DNA of 64,000 nucleotides from Chaunax sp. Z400 (Eukaryota > Chordata > Actinopteri > Lophiiformes > Chaunacidae). Location of the stretch: NCBI GenBank assembly GCA_037577475.1, contig CM075188.1, positions 17,008,501 through 17,072,500 of the forward strand, written 5' to 3'. Both the position numbers and the translations under genes were made by a program. Under the pieces are notes generated by a model. That model searched no databases. It saw only the letters and a program-made list of their open reading frames with translations, and was not told the DNA's origin. This document shows, piece by piece, positions 12,163-22,719 of the stretch (positions within the stretch are counted from its first letter, which is position 1; every line of letters starts with the position of its first letter).

Positions 12163-13113
12163 CGGCAGTCTTTGTCCCGTGTCTCTACGACCTTCATTTC
12201 CCCAGACATGACATAACAAAGTAGGGGGATATACTGAATATGTGTATCTCGGGAACGGAAGGTCGTAGAGACTCGGGGAGAAGTCTGGTGTGTTCAGCGC
12301 CCCCGAAATATGGTAGACGGATCTTGGTTCCAATTTGCTCCGATCTTCGGTTCCTGAGTTATAGTTAAGTTTATTTTCTCATTGGAGATGAATGGGGCTT
12401 GGCGCACCTATACTGAATATGTGTATCTCGGGAACGGAAGGTCGTAGAGACTCGGGGAGAAGTCTGGTGTGTTCAGCGCCCCCGAAATATGGTAGACGGA
12501 TCTTGGTTCCAATTTGCTCCGATCTTCGGTTCCTGAGTTATAGTTAAGTTTATTTTCTCATTGGAGATGAATGGGGCTTGGCGCACCTATACTGAATATG
12601 TGTATCTCGGGAACGGAAGGTCGTAGAGACTCGGGGACAAGTCTGGTGTGTTCAGCGCCCCTGAAATATGGCCGACGGATCTTGGTTCCAATTTGCTCCG
12701 ACCTTCGGGTCCTGAGTTATAGTGAAGTTTCTTTTCTCATTGGAGATGAATGGGGCTTGGCGCACCTATACTGAATATGTGTATCTCGGGAACGGAAGGT
12801 CGTAGAGACTCGCGGAGAAGTTTGGCGTGTTCAGCGCCCCCGAAATATGGCAGACGGATCTTGGTTTCAAGTTGCTCCGACCTTCGGTTCTCGCGTTATA
12901 CTTAAGTTTCTTTTCTCATTGGAGATGAATGGGGCTTGACGCACCTATACTGAATATGTGTATCTCGGGAACGGAAGGTCGTAGAGACTCTGGACCAATG
13001 TCCGTCTGGGGTTTTTGGGGGTCTCTGAGAACGCCAGTGTTTGTCCCGAGTCTCTACGACCTTGTCTTCCCGAGATATGACATATCCAGTAGGGGGGTAT
13101 ACTGGGACATAGA
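12163..13113 (+). repeat. Satellite block 3 (one extra 179-bp unit)
   Basis: A third copy of the satellite block, 951 bp long, exactly 179 bp longer than the other two. Unit starts are at 12230, 12409, 12588, 12767 and 12946. The first two units look identical to each other, so the extra length is best explained by a recent duplication of the first unit. Flanking ~73-bp direct repeats and both junctions are conserved; the right end reads GGGACATAGA rather than GGGTCTTAGA. Confidence 0.95.
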
Positions 13114-13150
13114 CTAGGGTTAGGGTTAGGGCTAGGGTTAGGGTTAGGGC
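13114..13150 (+). repeat. Last TTAGGG-orientation repeats before the inversion
   Basis: A short run of TTAGGG/CTAGGG hexamers follows satellite block 3 and stops abruptly at about 13,150, where the next bases are in CCCTAA orientation. This is the left side of the head-to-head junction. Confidence 0.95.
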
Positions 13151-13857
13151 AACCCTAGCTCAACCCTAGCCCCAACCCTAACCCTAACCCTAGCTCCAAC
13201 CCTAACCCAAACCCTAACCCTAGCCCCAACCCTAACCCTAACCCTAGCCTAAACCCTAACCCTAACCCAAACCCTAACCCTAGCCCCAACCCTAACCCTA
13301 ACTCTAGCCCAAACCCTAACCCTAACCCTAACCCTAGCCCAAACCCTAACCCTAGCTCAAACCCTAACCCTAACCCTAGCTCAAACCCTAACCCTAACCC
13401 TAACTCAAACCCTAACCCTAACCCTAGCCCAAACCCTAACCCTAGCTCAAACCCTAACCCTAACCCTAGCTCAAACCCTAACCCTAACCCTAGCTCAAAC
13501 CCTAACCCTAACCCTAGCCCCAACCCTAACCCTAACCCTAGCCCCAACCCTAACCCTAACCCTAGCCCCAACCCTAACCCTAACCCTAGCCCAAACCCTA
13601 ACCCTAACCCTAGCCCCAACCCTAACCTTAACCCTAGCTCCAACCCTAACCCAAACCCTAACCCTAGCCCCAACCCTAACCCTAGCCCAAATCCTAACCC
13701 TAGCCCCAACCCTAACCCTAACCCTATCTCCAACCCTAACCCAAACCCTAACCCTATACCCAACCCTTACCCTAGCCCAAACCCTAACCCTAACCTTAGC
13801 CCTAACCCTAGCCCCAACCCTAACCCTAGCCCCAACCCTAACCCAAACCCTAACCCT
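13151..13857 (-). repeat. Inverted telomere-like array (CCCTAA orientation)
   Basis: About 707 bp of CCCTAA-orientation hexamers, so the G-rich strand is the minus strand. The variant mix differs from the left arm. Read on the minus strand, TTGGGG-CTAGGG and TTTGGG-CTAGGG pairs dominate and the TTTGAG form is restricted mainly to about 13,340-13,500. The array ends at CCCTT, followed by unique DNA leading to pex5l. Reading frames through it are Gly-Leu or Arg-Val repeats and are not genes. Confidence 0.95.
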
Positions 13858-14733
13858 TAAAGCATTGAACTGATTTACATGGGGAAGGTGTTTAGTGTGA
13901 AGCAACATTTTCAAAAGCTTCAGTTTCAGTTTGATCAGCGAAGCAAGGCTGATATTTGAATGTAAAACAGTCACACGGGCGTGAAGCTGACCCCTAAACA
14001 ACAGATATTCAGGTGGAGGCTACTGAGAGTTGAACACAAAGATCTCACTCTTGTCTCCAGCAGAGACACACGTGTGTTTAGTTGCCGAACACAAAGCTGA
14101 CGGAAAAATACCGCCACAGGTGGTCGACCTTGTTATCAAGCAGGACCACAGTAGTGTGGTTCAGAGGAGATAACTCCTCTGTGAGAGAGAATATATGTTG
14201 ATCTGGCACAGCACGATTAAAGTGGACCGAACCAGGCCCATGGAAAAATTCACAATGTTTATTATATTATTGTATATTTGGCCAGCTTTGTTAATGGTTA
14301 ATCAAATTTCAATCAGTTGGTGCCCTAGTGGTTCCATCACTCTGCTATCAGATGTCTATTTTAAGAACCAATGCTTTAGTAGTAGTCAAATAAAATAACA
14401 ACAAAATATACAATATTTCAATAGATTTTCTCATTTCATCAACAAATGGAAAACAATAGAAAACTGCAAAAGGCGTCCAAATATTTAAGTACTTCTTCTT
14501 TTTTTTTGTCACAACCAGTGAACAAAAACAAAACTAAATACTACTGGACCTTCTTATATTCAACTCGCTTCTCTTTTCTTCTCCATTTATCCCTGCTTCA
14601 CACTCCTGTCAGTCTCCCTCTATGAATAAAGGTTGACATGAAGGACAGTGCACATCATAGCTCTGCGTGGATCTTTAGAGCGCTCACTCAGCAGCCTTAA
14701 GTCACGCTAATCCTCGTGTATGTGCGCCCACAG
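13858..14733. other. Unique DNA between telomere-like array and first pex5l exon
   Basis: I see no convincing coding exon, RNA gene or repeat that I can name in this 0.9-kb stretch. The exon expected just upstream in pex5l (end of TPR 4 and the linker) is not recognisable here in any frame. The 3' end provides a splice acceptor (TGTGCGCCCACAG) for the exon at 14734. Confidence 0.6.
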
Positions 14734-14899
14734 CTCCCTGCAACCCGAGGTCAAGGAGCTCTTCTTAGAAGCAGTTCAGCACAACTCTGACAACATCGAC
14801 CCAGATTTGCAGACGGGCCTAGGGGTGCTTTACAACCTAAGCGGAGAGTTCAACAAAGCTGTGGAGGCCTTCAATACAGCCCTGTCAGTGCGGCCTGAG
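14734..14899 (+). CDS. pex5l: pex5l exon (TPR segment [18 protein letters not shown])
   Basis: Acceptor CCCACAG at 14731-14733 and donor GAG|GTAGGA at 14900. The encoded TPR helix pair ([22 protein letters not shown]) matches the PEX5/PEX5L family. It starts in phase with one base completing a codon from an exon not seen here and ends in phase 0. Confidence 0.93.
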
Positions 14900-17800
14900 G
14901 TAGGAGCCACACACAGGAAAACATGCAGATTTAGACAGACCAGGCTGTTGTCATACCAACGCTTGTTAGAGGCAGAGGTGTTCTACAGGCACAAATAACC
15001 TTATTGTCTTACTGGTCGATTCAAGCCTCAGTGTGTTTTGGGAAGCATGGAAGAAAAAAACAGAAATTGCCTAATTTGTAGTTAGAATTCATCGTAAATC
15101 AAACTGGAGATATAAATACTTTTTTTAGGGTTCATCTTTTCACCAGTTGTTATTATTTATGAAACAAACTGATACTTTGAGGAACATATGGTAATTCAAC
15201 AATAATCGCAATGTATTGATGATTCCTACATCATGAATATTGTGCAATACATACATTGGCGTCCTCAAGAATATATCTGTGTAAAAACAAGAAACAGGTA
15301 TTGGCCCTTGTGGTGTAGTTCACCATATTCTTTAAGGATCAGTTCACCCCAAAACATACAGTAGTATTACAGTAGTAGTAGTAGGAGTTTTCCAAGCACA
15401 TCCAGAAGTATCCAGCTTTTACGGTATATATTCAGGAACACGGTCCTGGGGTCTCAATGGTAGAGATCTCCAGCCTGACGAGCTGAATGCCAGCTGCAGT
15501 TTGGGAACACTTGGGATGAACTGGTTCCATTATAGAGATAATGTGTCTGACAGCTGACTGACTCCAGCTGGCACTCCATTGTGCCAATGATGTAAACTCT
15601 ATGTCATGCCTCACACATAAAATTTAAAAGTCATGTTTTTACCTTTTAAGTTTACAAGTTATATATTGTCACTTTTTTCTTCCATGGCCCCTCCCACTGA
15701 GGTTTGAATCGACCAGTAAGATTATTTGTGCCTTCACAGCATCTCTGCTTCTGACTTTATCGGAATCCAAGGATGCCGGTTTGTTTGTTTATCTAAGCTG
15801 GCGGGTGTTTGATTCATTACAGGGAGTCATGCAATATTTCATAATATGATCTTGACCAAAATTATCAGTGTATACGATTGTATCTTTGTATACACTGTAG
15901 GAGTGGCATGTAAAAGTTTGGTCAAAACTTCTGTTATTGTTAGTAGCTAAGCAAGAAACAATTTCCAGAGAAGTGAAGAAGCGATTTCCAAAAGGTATAA
16001 CGTTAAAGATCAAACATTTCTTTAATATTTTAAGTAAAATTCCTTTTATTTCCAACTTTCACAGTTTCAAAATAATAAAACAGGTAAAGGTCCAGAAGCA
16101 AAAGTTTGGACACCCTGTATTTTATTGAATCAGTTTTGTCCTCCAGCAGTGAAATGTTTCCCATGCAACAGGCTGCAAAACAAGCCCATACTTAACAGTT
16201 GGGAGTTATTCTTTTCAGGAAATTTTCTGCCCTTTATTCTCCAAAAATGTAAATGTATGAAATTGTACCGAAAAAATATCTATTTTACATTCATCTGTCC
16301 ACAGGACGTGTTTACAAAATGCATCACGCTTATTTAGATATTTACTGCAAAATTCAGACACTAAAGTTTGTGATGAGGACACATGAAAGTTTTCCTCTGA
16401 TGAATCCTCCATGAAGGTCATAGTTGTGTTGCTGCATCAAACAGCGCACAACGTCGGAATTTGTGGAGGTTTTAATTTGCTTTTCTGAAATTTCTACAAG
16501 CTGTTTTTCTTGGTCTTCCAGACTTCAACTTGACTTCCACCCCTCCTGCTAACTGCTAAATATTAATTAAAAATCGAGGAAACAGCTCCTAATTCTTATA
16601 GCATTCATCTGCTTATTTGAATTCTCAGAGTGCTAGGGAGCCCATGGCTGGTGATTGTTGGGACTAGGCTTGGAGAGTCAAAGTATTAAGAAAGCTTTGC
16701 AATTTGCATCACCTGGCCTTTCCTTCCTAAAGATGATGGTAAGCAAGCTGTCGTCCTAACGAGCTCATTAAGATCTGAGACCTTGGGAAAACTGATCTGA
16801 GAGCTCAGTTTTGTTGGGGTATCCAAACTTTTTCCTTATTCCTTTTTTTTTTGTCAAATATGAATGTATTAGCAAAAAAGAATGTTAAAAACTATATTTA
16901 AAACATTTCCTCCATTAACTACAGAATTTGTGATGATAATCTTGGAGGGTCAGTATCCAAGCTACAATTAAAATGGCTGTTGCATCTTTTTTTTTTTTTT
17001 ACTAAACATTAAATGGATTTGGCCTCTTAGAAGTGCCTAATCTGATCTGCTTAAATACACACACACACACACACACAAACCTAAAGCAAAAACTTGAATA
17101 TGTCAGGCACCACATCCCCATGTAAACACAGAAGACATTAAGTCCTCAAGCTTATACACAAGAGAGATGGAGCCACAGTTATCAAGGGAGAGCTCATGCA
17201 AACAGATGCGGTGAAGCACATCAAACTGTCACAGCATCATGTGAAGTAAATCTGGCCTCATGAACTCTTTACTGGTACACGTCATGTTTCCATGCAAGAG
17301 TAGAGCAAGGTCTAGTGCGCACACACACACATTTACGCAGAGAATTAGAAATATACTTTTATATAGCACATATTTACACAACAAACAAAATAAACAAGCA
17401 CGCACAATTACAAGAACAAACTTTATCCCTGCATCACCTTCATGCAAATCAGCTTCTGTCCTCCAAGCGCTGTCCCAGGCCGGCAAGAATAATAGTCACT
17501 GATAAATCCAACCTCCCCCATTTGACTTGGTAATATCTGCTCCCCTGCTGGAAAAATACCTCTGAACACAAAAAAGAGAAATTTATATCCTGCTGCCAGG
17601 CTTAGGCAAAGTCCAAGGACTCCTTGAGTGTAGCAGACCATGACCTCTGTATGTATCTGTCTACCTGCAGGTGGGAAACAACAGCAAGGACATCCTGAGC
17701 GATGTAACTCCGCTCTCCTTAAATTACCTGGTTTGGTTACTTCATAGCAGGGAGCTGCGTAATGCTGTGTACCACCTCTTTATTCGTTCATCAAAGAACA

Positions 17801-19622
17801 AATTCTAGCACATTTTAGCCGCCTAACCATTTTGTCATCCTGTCACTACTGATACAAGGCTGAAAGTAGTGTAGCAGCCCACAGTCCTCGGCTCTTATTC
17901 ACTTGCACTTCTTTTTCATTAATGACACTGTCAGCTAATTGATCTTCATTCAAAAGGTGGGTAACATTGAGACTGAAAGATAACTGAGGAGATGTTAATC
18001 ATTCGGTTTATACTGTATGTAAGCCACATTATCAAGGGTGCAGCATCTGACAACACACATCACAGAGAACTTTACCATAACAAATATATCATCTTCACCC
18101 TCTGACATTGCCTACCCTTCAACAAACCCCACCACTCACCATCCATCAAGGACTACCTTTTGTGGAATCGCCTCGGGGCCACGCTGGCGAATGGGGACCG
18201 CAGTGAGGAGGCAGTGGAGGCCTACACCAGAGCCCTAGAGCTGCAGCCAGGGTTTATCAGGTCACGCTACAACCTTGGGATCAGCTGTATTAACCTAGGG
18301 GCACACAGGTGAGTGAACTTGGGCTAAAGGAAAGTGGGACATTTGTATACACTTGTTTGAAGCAGTAAAGCCGATTCACTAAGGGTAGCATCAATGAGGG
18401 AAGTGGATGAACAGACAGAATGAAGGGAGTTTAGAGCTGATATTTGGATTCGGTACTCACTGACCTCACCAGCAGCATACATCAAAAGACAGTACTGGGG
18501 AGTCATGGTTATAAAGTAACATCAGCTCCTATGTTGAATATTCTATGGAGACCAGTCAGCAGCTGCGTTTCCTAATGAAGAACTTCTAGCCATTGAAGAG
18601 TATAGCCAATTAAGGGAGACGAATAAACATAAATGTAGCAATCCGCCTGTTATGCCGCAGCAGGCTAATTCCTTTCAACTATGCAGCAAAGCATATACAC
18701 ATATAATATATCCAATGGATGATTATTTTCATCATCAAATAATATGCCTATTACTTTGTCAAGTAAGAGATTCAGTGTTGGTCTATACAATGACAACACA
18801 ATTAGGAAAATGTCTCCCACTTTTCGCGGTTGAATTCAGATTACTTGTTCCAAAACCGAAAAAGAAATAACACCAAAATGTAAATATGATGTGATCCATT
18901 CTAACAATGAAGCAGCATCGGCCACTAATAGTCTAGTTTTAGTGATCCGATCACTTAAAGTTACTAAAATTATGATTTTTTTTTTCTTTTTAGTTTTTTA
19001 GGGTTTGTTTTTGTTTGTTTGATTCCTTTTTCTTTTCTTTTTTTTTTTTTTTTGGTCAATCATGGCTTCTTGATGCAGCTCAAGCCGTTAAAAAATGATG
19101 CGTTCCAGAACACACCGGTGCTAATATCAAGTTGTGTCTAAAAGAGCCCTAATATCTGCTCTCTGTTTCCTCTAAGGCCAATACATTCAAAAAAGACTTA
19201 ACCTCAAACCTATGAGCAAATGCACTGATTACAGTGACTCCAATTAAATGAGTTCCCCCCCCTTAAATGCTGATGTGACCAGGTGGTAAGAGCAAGTCTA
19301 ATCAGTCCAAATCATCATTGGCGGTATGTTGTAGGTTTGATGGGCTTTAACTGGATCCACCTTTGTAAATTTCCTCAACCCACAAAGTACATGCCTGATT
19401 CCTATTATTGTTTCTTTCAGAGAGGCCGCCAGTAACTTCTTGACTGCCTTAAGCCTTCAGAGGAAAAGTCAGAGTCGCCAGCAGTCCCACCAGGTGATGT
19501 CTGGAAACATCTGGGCTGCACTGAGGATAGCTTTATCCATGATGGACCAGCCCGAGCTCTTCCAGGCAGCAAATATTGGTGACCTGGATCTTCTCATGCG
19601 GGCCTTCAATTTAGACATTTGA
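14734..19622 (+). CDS. pex5l: pex5l, PEX5-like protein (TRIP8b), 3' portion only
   Basis: Three exons (14734-14899, 18151-18308, 19421-19622) join in frame to about 175 C-terminal residues. They cover the last tetratricopeptide repeats and end in FNLDI plus a TGA stop. The C-terminal stretch [19 protein letters not shown] is diagnostic of PEX5L rather than PEX5. In vertebrates PEX5L/TRIP8b is a mainly neuronal cytosolic protein whose TPR domain binds the C-terminal tripeptide of HCN pacemaker channels and controls their trafficking and gating. All visible splice sites are canonical and no frame break is seen. The first exon needs two bases from an upstream exon, but upstream lies 0.9 kb of unique DNA and then the telomere-like array. 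The N-terminal two thirds of the gene is therefore missing from the window. It is either beyond the array (array in an intron) or lost. Confidence 0.93.
15896..16845 (-). mobile_element. Internally deleted Tc1-like transposon in pex5l intron
   Basis: Both ends carry recognisable Tc1-type termini built around (G)CAAAAGTTTGG(A/G)CACC: about 15,896-15,935 on the left and ATCCAAACTTTTTCC at about 16,825 on the right, with a further internal copy near 16,098-16,118. The interior matches, on the minus strand, the 5' half of a Tc1-family element that I know as common in fish. The segment coding for the second half of the transposase is missing, so the copy cannot be autonomous. It sits within the first visible pex5l intron, antisense to the gene. 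Confidence 0.82.
16130..16645 (-). pseudogene. Tc1-like transposase pseudogene, N-terminal half
   Basis: A start codon at 16645-16643 is followed by remnants of the DNA-binding domain. Further along (about 16,420-16,215) is a piece containing VLWTDECK, the region of the first catalytic Asp of the DDE/D domain. The reading frame is broken in the N-terminal part, and the region with the second and third acidic residues is deleted. This is a decayed transposase, not a host gene. Confidence 0.8.
17057..17077. repeat. (AC)n microsatellite
   Basis: About ten uninterrupted AC dinucleotides in the pex5l intron. A second, shorter AC tract lies near 17,320. Confidence 0.9.
18151..18308 (+). CDS. pex5l: pex5l exon (penultimate TPRs)
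   Basis: Acceptor ATCAAG|GAC and donor CACAG|GTGAGT. The product includes [20 protein letters not shown] and [12 protein letters not shown], two consecutive TPR motifs highly conserved with vertebrate PEX5L. It enters in phase 0 and leaves two bases (AG) that join the next exon to give Arg. Confidence 0.95.
18309..19420. other. pex5l last intron
   Basis: A 1.1-kb intron between the last two coding exons. It contains poly-T-rich stretches (about 18,975-19,055) and a good pyrimidine tract before the acceptor TTTCTTTCAG. No other feature is recognised. Confidence 0.8.
19421..19622 (+). CDS. pex5l: pex5l terminal coding exon
   Basis: Acceptor TTTCTTTCAG at 19411-19420, stop TGA at 19620-19622. 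It encodes the final TPR helices and the C-terminal helical bundle ([20 protein letters not shown]), then [13 protein letters not shown]. The Met-Met-Asp-Gln-Pro and NLD tail distinguish PEX5L from PEX5. Confidence 0.96.
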
Positions 19623-20682
19623 GGAATGGAACTTAGTGACAATAACATCTCCTTCACTTACTCTTCGATTTGTACCCAACAGCCAAAAGCCCAAAGTGGA
19701 CATGTCAGAATGGATCGGATCTGATTTCAGAGATGATAGTGTAGCTTTTAGTCACGTCAAAATTAATTGCAGCCGTCAAAGTTGTTACCTTTTTTTGTCC
19801 AAGTTCCTTGGTGCTGGTCTGACGACAGGTTATTCCAATCACTTGAAGTGACTGCTTTGTGATGGATTTGCACTGCAATTTGTGATTTCCCTGAAGAGCA
19901 CAAGGACGGGCAAAGATTGTACAAGCAATGCCTTAGAGAACACATCAATTAAAAACTGACTCATCCAGTGGAACAGAACGAAGCCAGGAGAAGCCAGACA
20001 CCGACTATATGATAGAGGAACCCTCACATGCTGTCTGCAAAGAAAAGATGAGGTCTAGAGGAAAAAAAGGTTTCATTATCCAATTATTTTCAAAAACTCA
20101 AGACTGCCTCTCCCTCCCGAATAATGGACTTAGTGAACACATTATAAAAACTGCACCACATGACCTGGAAATCCAGATTCTGTTCCTGGCTTGTTTTCAT
20201 CTTCTTTCATTAGAGTATAATGATACTGCATGAATAAGCATTTTCAAAAAATGGAATCTTGTTTAAAATTTACATACTTTTAAAAGTTTTTGCTTTGCAC
20301 TTCAGACAAATAACTTCCTCAACCCAAGTGGAATGTGCAAGCCAAGTTGTAAAGCCTTACTCAAATGCATGCGAACAATATTTATTTATATACTATTTTT
20401 ACGGCAACACAAAAACACTAAGCCATTTTAGACGGGTTTTAGACCGATTTTTTAAAATAACTCCCATCTTCTGAACTTGAAAGCTTTCTGAGCCACTAAT
20501 TTTTGTTTTGTTGGGTTTAGTTTTTTGGTCTTGGCTTCTAGCTTCTCTTTGTTCCCTGCACGCTGACTGGTCAGAGAAATACACACACAAAAACATTGTT
20601 GGGAACTACTAAACTTTCTCATAGAAAAAAAAATCTATATCTTTAGCTCTCTTTAGCTATCTTTAGCTTAGGGATGACCTTA

Positions 20683-20905
20683 GTGAGACAAAGTGAGATG
20701 GTTTGACCGAGTGCAGAGAAGGGATAAGGGGTATATCAGGAGAAGAATGATGAGGATGGAGCTGCCAGGCAAGAGGAGAAGAGGGAGGCCAAAGAGGAGG
20801 TTTATAGATGTGGTGAGGGAGGACATGCAGGTGGTTGGTGTGACACAGGAACATGTGGGGGACAGGGTGAGATGGAGAAACGGGAAAAGCTAAAAGAAAA
20901 AGAAG
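20683..20905 (+). mobile_element. 5'-truncated non-LTR retrotransposon, reverse transcriptase tail
   Basis: About 66 codons (MRWFDRVQRR... KRRRGRPKRRFIDVV... DRVRWRNGKS) match the basic, Gly-Arg-Pro-Lys-containing C-terminal tail typical of many LINE-type reverse transcriptases. Everything upstream (endonuclease, RT palm) is absent. A purine-rich AAAAGAAAAAGAAGAG tail follows the stop, as expected for a 5'-truncated insertion. It lies 1 kb past the pex5l stop, possibly inside its 3' UTR. Confidence 0.75.
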
Positions 20906-22433
20906 AGCTCCTGGGATGACTTCAGTAGCATTTGTTGTGCAAATCATACTCTTATTTTCCTGACTGAATTAGTTTCAGTACAGTATTGTAACATTAGGTA
21001 TAAAAGACATGTAGCTGTAAGCCAAGACCTAAGAGAGCTTAGGGTATTTCCTAAAACATTTGTATCTTTGCTGCAACTTCATGGGCAACAAAGCTAATAT
21101 GTTTGAATCAGTTTGCCTCAGCCATCATGCATGATTGACATTTTTATGTAAGCTGTGGACAGAATGGTGCACCTATATGAGAAGCTATTTTACCGTTTCA
21201 CCAAACCAACAACAATTCAGAGCACGATAATACAGAACATTACATTATTGTATATCCACAAAAGACACGATTGTAAGGAGCCAGTTAATCCTGATCGTTT
21301 ACCTCAAAAGCAAAGCTTTTTCTTAAAACATGCTTTTTGGAAAACAGCCTCTCTTACATCAATGTTTCTATTTGGAAAGCCACTCTGTGAACACCACGTT
21401 ACTTTGCAACAGAGTAAATGATATATAATCTACTGTACTGTATAGCTCAGCACCTTGGTGTTTAACAGGAGTGTCCACAGTCTGGGCGGGCTTCAAAACG
21501 TTGGTTTTTATTCTCAGATCCTATGCAAAAGGTCATATTTTATGTTGCTCTCCTGCATTGTCAATTTGTCCCCGTCTGCCTCCGTTGACCAAAAGGAAGT
21601 GTTGATTATATGCTTGGAAAGAATGCTATCAGTAGACAGCAGAGGCCAGTTCCAGAGCCATTCATCTTCCAAACTGTACAGCTGTGATGTCATGGTCTGT
21701 CTGTTTCATTAGGACACCAGAGGAGAATGAAAACACGTGTTTCTTTTTGAGATAGAAACATGGTCAGTGGCTCTGAAAGGTACAGCAACACGCACAGTAA
21801 TAACATCCACCTAAAGTGTAGCCTTCTTGTTTTAAAAAGCTGTGGTGCAGTGATATGTCTTTGACCTCCCACCATTTCGCTATAATGCATCAAACTTTGC
21901 CATCAGATACGTGTTTTATTTCACTGGTCTGCCACTTATATCAGCTTTGAAACTCAACTCAGATTCACTTTGAGAAGATAACTCAACAAACAGCTTTAAA
22001 AAAACAAATTTCATGACTGTTATCCAATGGTACATAACGTAAGGAGTGTGATGATATTTTTGGCTGAAACAGATGAGATGCGTAATGCATCAAATACTTA
22101 TAAAACGGTGGCATAGAGTCTCTGTAGCCAGCTGTGATGTTTAATAGATCAAGGAGGCAGAGGAGCCCAGTGACACATATGCACATGCCACTAACAATCC
22201 GCAGCAGAGGAGGGCTGACAGTGGACTGTACTATAGCAAAGACAATGAGGCTAAAGCAGAGGTGGATGCTTTAATGTATTTACTGTCTGAGATATTTTAT
22301 TATTATTTAAAAAAGCAGTGGTATTATAGCCTTTTTGCTGAAATAATACTGGTGATATCCAGCATCCCATTAGCGCTTTCCTGCTGAATATTCCATTATA
22401 ATTGATTATTTTTACTATTATTTTCAGCCATGG

Positions 22434-22600
22434 AAATGTCCGTCTGTTGGTCCACCACTCAGCAACTTTCTGATGGATCGCCTCGAAATTTGTTACAGAT
22501 GTTCGTGGTCATCAGAAGATCAGTCTTTTTTTGATCATCTGACCTTTGCTCTAGCGCAGCCAGGAGGTTTAATGTTCCGTTTTTTAATTAAATGCTTGAC
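22434..22600 (+). repeat. Dispersed fish repeat fragment
   Basis: The stretch GTCTGTTGGTCCACCACT, followed by a segment reading roughly 'GATGGATCGCCTCGAAATTTGTTACAG...', resembles a non-autonomous repeat family that I recognise from many percomorph genomes. Only part of the unit is preserved. The family name is uncertain. Confidence 0.5.
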
Positions 22601-22719
22601 AACTAGAAACACAGGCATGCATCTGCGATGGTCCAACACTAAAGTGTGACATCAAAATGGTGCCTCATATTAATGGAAATGTAAAAAAAAATACAATAGA
22701 ATAAAATAAAAATCATGGA

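Noticed and set aside
1..13857. Regular short repeats as a CRISPR array
   Set aside because: There are no unique spacers, the repeats are telomeric hexamers, and the setting is a vertebrate genome.
14195..14398. 67-codon frame with a hydrophobic stretch upstream of the first pex5l exon
   Set aside because: No match to the missing pex5l exon, no splice support, and AT-rich surroundings; probably chance.
14734..19622. pex5 (peroxisomal import receptor) rather than pex5l
   Set aside because: The C-terminal segment with [12 protein letters not shown] and RAFNLDI is specific to PEX5L.
20693..20893. Small host gene with MRWFDRVQRR start
   Set aside because: Matches the basic tail of non-LTR reverse transcriptases and is followed by a LINE-like tail.
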